Shown: positions 5,347 through 7,070 of the stretch, piece by piece | Numbering within the stretch: the first letter of the stretch is position 1 | Layout: each line of letters begins with the position of its first letter | Assembly (NCBI GenBank): GCA_019235595.1 | Contig: JAFAKI010000058.1 | Coordinates: 1 to 7,070, forward strand | DNA: 7,070 nt | Direction: 5' to 3' | Source: Mucilaginibacter sp. | GTDB lineage: Bacteria > Bacteroidota > Bacteroidia > Sphingobacteriales > Sphingobacteriaceae | Position numbers and translations under genes: made by a program | The notes under the pieces: model-generated | The model's database searches: none | Told to the model about the DNA's origin: nothing | Seen by the model: the letters and a program-made list of their open reading frames with translations, nothing else

Positions 5347-6288
5347 ATGCCCATCCACAAACGCAAATTTAACCCGGAAGATGATTTAGGATTTGGCACC
5401 CAGCCGGTGCTTAAGAATCAGCCATTGATACGACAGGACGGTTCTATCAATGTAAAACGCCGCGGGTTGCCGTTTTATAATACCGCCAACAATTATCACA
5501 AACTCATCACGATGAGCTGGGGTAAGTTTTGGCTCCTTGTACTGTCCTCTTATTTAATTATTAATACTTTATTTGCTTTTATCTATCTATTCATAGGGGT
5601 TGAAAACCTTAATGGTGCAGAAGGAACAAATACTTATCAGCATTTCTGGGATGCTTTTTTCTTCTCAGCGCAAACTATTTCAACGGTTGGCTATGGACAC
5701 ATTAGTCCGAGGGGAATGGCGGCTAATAGCGTGGCGGCATTGGAGTCAATGATGGGCTTACTTGCTTTTGCTTTGGCTACAGGTTTGCTTTATGGGCGTT
5801 TTTCGAGACCTACAGCAAAAATTGTTTACAGCAGCAATATGCTGGTAGCTCCCTACAAGGAAAATGCGAAAGGCTTAATGTTCAGACTGGCCAATTTACG
5901 CCGGAACACGCTGATCGACCTGCAAATGGAGATCATCTTCTCTTATAATGAAAACGTAGACGGTAAACTGGTGCGGCGGTTCTTTCCACTCGAACTGGAA
6001 AGAAAGCGTGTAAGCATACTTACTTTAAGCTGGACTGTCGTTCACCCATTAGACGAAAACAGTCCGCTGAAAGACATGACCTATGAGGATTTGAAAGGCA
6101 CACAGGCCAGTGTCGCGATCCTATTAAAGGCCTTCGATGATACTTTTTCGCAAACGGTACATTCACGTACTTCCTATAAATGTGATGACATTATCTGGGA
6201 CGCTAAATTTACGCCTGCATTTGACAGAGATGAAGATGGCACTATTGTTTTAAACCTGCACAAAATTGGTGATTTTGTGAGGTTGTAG
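5347..6288 (+). CDS. Inward-rectifier potassium channel, KirBac type
   Basis: The 313-residue protein has the full KirBac plan. The cytoplasmic N-terminus contains RQDGSINVKRRG (29-40), matching the conserved DGxxNV segment of Kir channels. An amphipathic slide-helix region precedes MSWGKFW (56-62). TM1 lies at about 61-84, the pore helix at about 100-112, and the potassium selectivity filter TVGYG at 113-117. TM2 lies at about 130-150 and ends in the family motif TGLLYGRFSRP (145-155). Residues from about 155 form the cytoplasmic immunoglobulin-like IRK domain, with MLVAPY and MFRLANLRRN typical of it. It would form a tetrameric inner-membrane potassium channel, and inward rectification is a family property, not shown here. 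It stands alone, divergent from the trp operon and convergent with the epimerase gene. Confidence 0.95.
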   Translation: MPIHKRKFNPEDDLGFGTQPVLKNQPLIRQDGSINVKRRGLPFYNTANNYHKLITMSWGKFWLLVLSSYLIINTLFAFIYLFIGVENLNGAEGTNTYQHFWDAFFFSAQTISTVGYGHISPRGMAANSVAALESMMGLLAFALATGLLYGRFSRPTAKIVYSSNMLVAPYKENAKGLMFRLANLRRNTLIDLQMEIIFSYNENVDGKLVRRFFPLELERKRVSILTLSWTVVHPLDENSPLKDMTYEDLKGTQASVAILLKAFDDTFSQTVHSRTSYKCDDIIWDAKFTPAFDRDEDGTIVLNLHKIGDFVRL

Positions 6289-6302
6289 TTGCTGAGGGGG
6301 GT

Positions 6303-6401
6303 GTAGTTGTTATAAAGGTTATAGTGGTTGTAAAGGTTAGGGAAAAATCAACGATTACAACATCTTCAACCTCTATAACGTCTTCAACCTTTATAACCTC
6401 T
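6303..6401. repeat. Word-repeat hairpin (9-bp words) between convergent genes
   Basis: The left arm holds GTTATAAAG (6309-6317), GTTATAGTG (6318-6326), GTTGTAAAG (6327-6335) and GTTAGGG. The right arm keeps an exact 9-bp period: AACGATTAC (6350-6358), AACATCTTC, AACCTCTAT, AACGTCTTC, AACCTTTAT (6386-6394) and AACCTCT. The arms share a perfect 12-bp inverted repeat (6309-6320 with 6386-6397). The last word runs into the epimerase stop codon. Lying between two convergent genes, it may serve as a bidirectional terminator, although no strong T-run is attached. It accounts for the whole gap. Confidence 0.85.
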
Positions 6402-6801
6402 AGAACTTTGACTGGCAAAGCTCAATCAGCACCCCGTTAGCACTTTTGGGGTGAAGAAAACACACCAGTTTATTATCGGCGCCTTCTTTAGGTTGATCAT
6501 TTAAAAGCACAAAACCTTCTTTTTTTAAACGCTCCATTTCAGCCACAATGTCCTCAACGTCAAAGGCTATGTGATGAATTCCCTCGCCTCTTTTTTCAAT
6601 GAATTTATGGACAGGACTATCCACAGATGAAGGTTCGAGCAACTCAATTTTATTAGGCCCTGATTTCAGAAATGCCGTTTTAACCCCCTCTGACGCAACA
6701 GCTTCGATCTTATATACCGTTGTGTTCAGCAATTTCTCATATATCATACCCGCCGCGGCTATATCCTTTACTGCAATACCGATGTGCTCGATCTTTCTCA
6801 T
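6400..6801 (-). CDS. mce: Methylmalonyl-CoA epimerase
   Basis: This VOC-fold (glyoxalase-like) enzyme interconverts the 2R and 2S epimers of methylmalonyl-CoA, linking propionyl-CoA and succinyl-CoA through the B12-dependent mutase. From the ATG at 6801 it has 133 residues, the family length. Two beta-alpha-beta-beta-beta modules are visible, the first starting KIEHIGIAVKD and the second GEGIHHIAFDVED. Likely metal ligands are H6, E53 (in KIELLEP), H76 or H77 (in GIHHIAF) and E127 (in LIEL). The frame also allows a TTG start five codons upstream, but the family N-terminus and the ATG favour 6801. It is transcribed away from iscS and towards the channel gene, with no mutase or carboxylase gene in view. 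Confidence 0.94.
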   Translation of the reverse strand: MRKIEHIGIAVKDIAAAGMIYEKLLNTTVYKIEAVASEGVKTAFLKSGPNKIELLEPSSVDSPVHKFIEKRGEGIHHIAFDVEDIVAEMERLKKEGFVLLNDQPKEGADNKLVCFLHPKSANGVLIELCQSKF

Positions 6802-6853
6802 ACCCAAATATTGCAAATAATTACCTTTATCTGATTATTCCTCCTTGTTTGGA

Positions 6854-6885
6854 TTGATTTTAAATAAAAACTTTGCATATCTTTG
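6854..6885 (+). promoter_or_regulatory. iscS promoter (TTG / TATCTTTG)
   Basis: TATCTTTG at 6878-6885 is a perfect TAnnTTTG -7 element, and a TTG at 6854-6856 stands 21 bases upstream as a suitable -33 element. The gene's ATG follows at 6910. No Shine-Dalgarno precedes the ATG, which sits in an A/T-rich leader as is usual in Bacteroidetes. Confidence 0.7.
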
Positions 6886-6909
6886 TAATGTTTAATAATT
6901 GATATAAAT

Positions 6910-7070
6910 ATGAATCTTCCGATATACCTGGATAATAACGCAACAACGCCCATGGACCCACGGGTACTGGAAGCGATGGTGCCCTATTTTACCCAGAAAT
7001 TTGGTAATGCTGCGAGCCGCAATCACTCGTTTGGATGGGTGGCAGAAGAAGCTGTTGATTACGCACGTGA
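6910..7070 (+). CDS. iscS: Cysteine desulfurase, IscS type, N-terminal part (partial)
   Basis: The frame opens at ATG 6910 and runs off the window edge after 53 codons. It begins MNLPIYLDNNATTPMDPRVL and continues with a segment containing FGNAASRNHSFGW, then AEEAVDYAR. These are the N-terminal hallmarks of group I (IscS/NifS) PLP cysteine desulfurases: YLDxxATTPxDPRV and FGNxASRxHxFGWxAEEAV. The enzyme takes sulfur from cysteine as an enzyme-bound persulfide for Fe-S clusters and tRNA thiolation. The PLP lysine and catalytic cysteine loop are beyond the window. Whether iscU-like or other Fe-S genes follow cannot be seen. A clear promoter lies upstream, so it probably starts a transcription unit. 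Confidence 0.93.
   Translation, partial: MNLPIYLDNNATTPMDPRVLEAMVPYFTQKFGNAASRNHSFGWVAEEAVDYAR

Noticed and set aside
6599..6820. 73-codon plus-strand ORF inside the epimerase gene
   Set aside because: Antisense to a confident methylmalonyl-CoA epimerase gene.
6838..6846. AAGGAGG-like Shine-Dalgarno on the minus strand
   Set aside because: No start codon lies at a suitable distance; the epimerase ATG is more than 30 bases further on, and neighbouring genes do not use such sites.

Overview
The window looks like chromosomal DNA from a Bacteroidetes bacterium, most likely of the Sphingobacteriaceae (Mucilaginibacter/Pedobacter-like). This is inferred from near-consensus TAnnTTTG -7 promoter elements, the general lack of Shine-Dalgarno sequences before start codons, Bacteroidetes-type variants in the Trp enzymes, and an overall protein style typical of that group. 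No rRNA, tRNA, CRISPR array, insertion sequence or phage gene was seen.

Layout. 1-182 (+) is the end of a YceI-family gene, followed by a 7-bp word repeat and a strong GNRA-capped terminator (223-266). A promoter (282-289) then drives a Sua5/YciO/YrdC-family gene (299-919). Next is a small AT-rich two-helix membrane protein gene (947-1243) cut by an in-frame TAG, with the same frame running on to 1393. The minus strand then carries a compact tryptophan operon, transcribed trpL-trpD-trpF-trpB-trpA (5156 down to 1398). A divergent plus-strand gene (5347-6288) encodes a KirBac-type potassium channel. It is followed by convergent methylmalonyl-CoA epimerase (6400-6801, minus) and the divergent start of an IscS-type cysteine desulfurase (6910 to window end, plus).

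The most notable regulatory feature is a complete ribosome-mediated attenuator before trpD. It has a promoter (5169-5199), a 14-residue leader peptide MNKVLNNNWWWLNE with three consecutive Trp codons (5112-5156), a 1:2 hairpin whose loop holds the leader stop codon, a possible 2:3 antiterminator, and a perfect 9-bp terminator with a T-run just before the trpD start. The operon encodes anthranilate phosphoribosyltransferase, PRA isomerase and both tryptophan synthase subunits. trpE, trpG and trpC are absent from the unit, so those steps must be encoded elsewhere.

The second notable feature is a family of intergenic elements. Three gaps (2172-2243, 5216-5342, 6303-6401) are filled almost edge to edge by an array of 7-10-bp GTT-type words followed by its imperfect reverse complement, giving long hairpins. 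The word differs at each locus but the architecture is the same. A fourth gap (187-220) holds a one-sided 7-bp array. These look like a recurrent, locally generated class of hairpin rather than copies of one mobile repeat.
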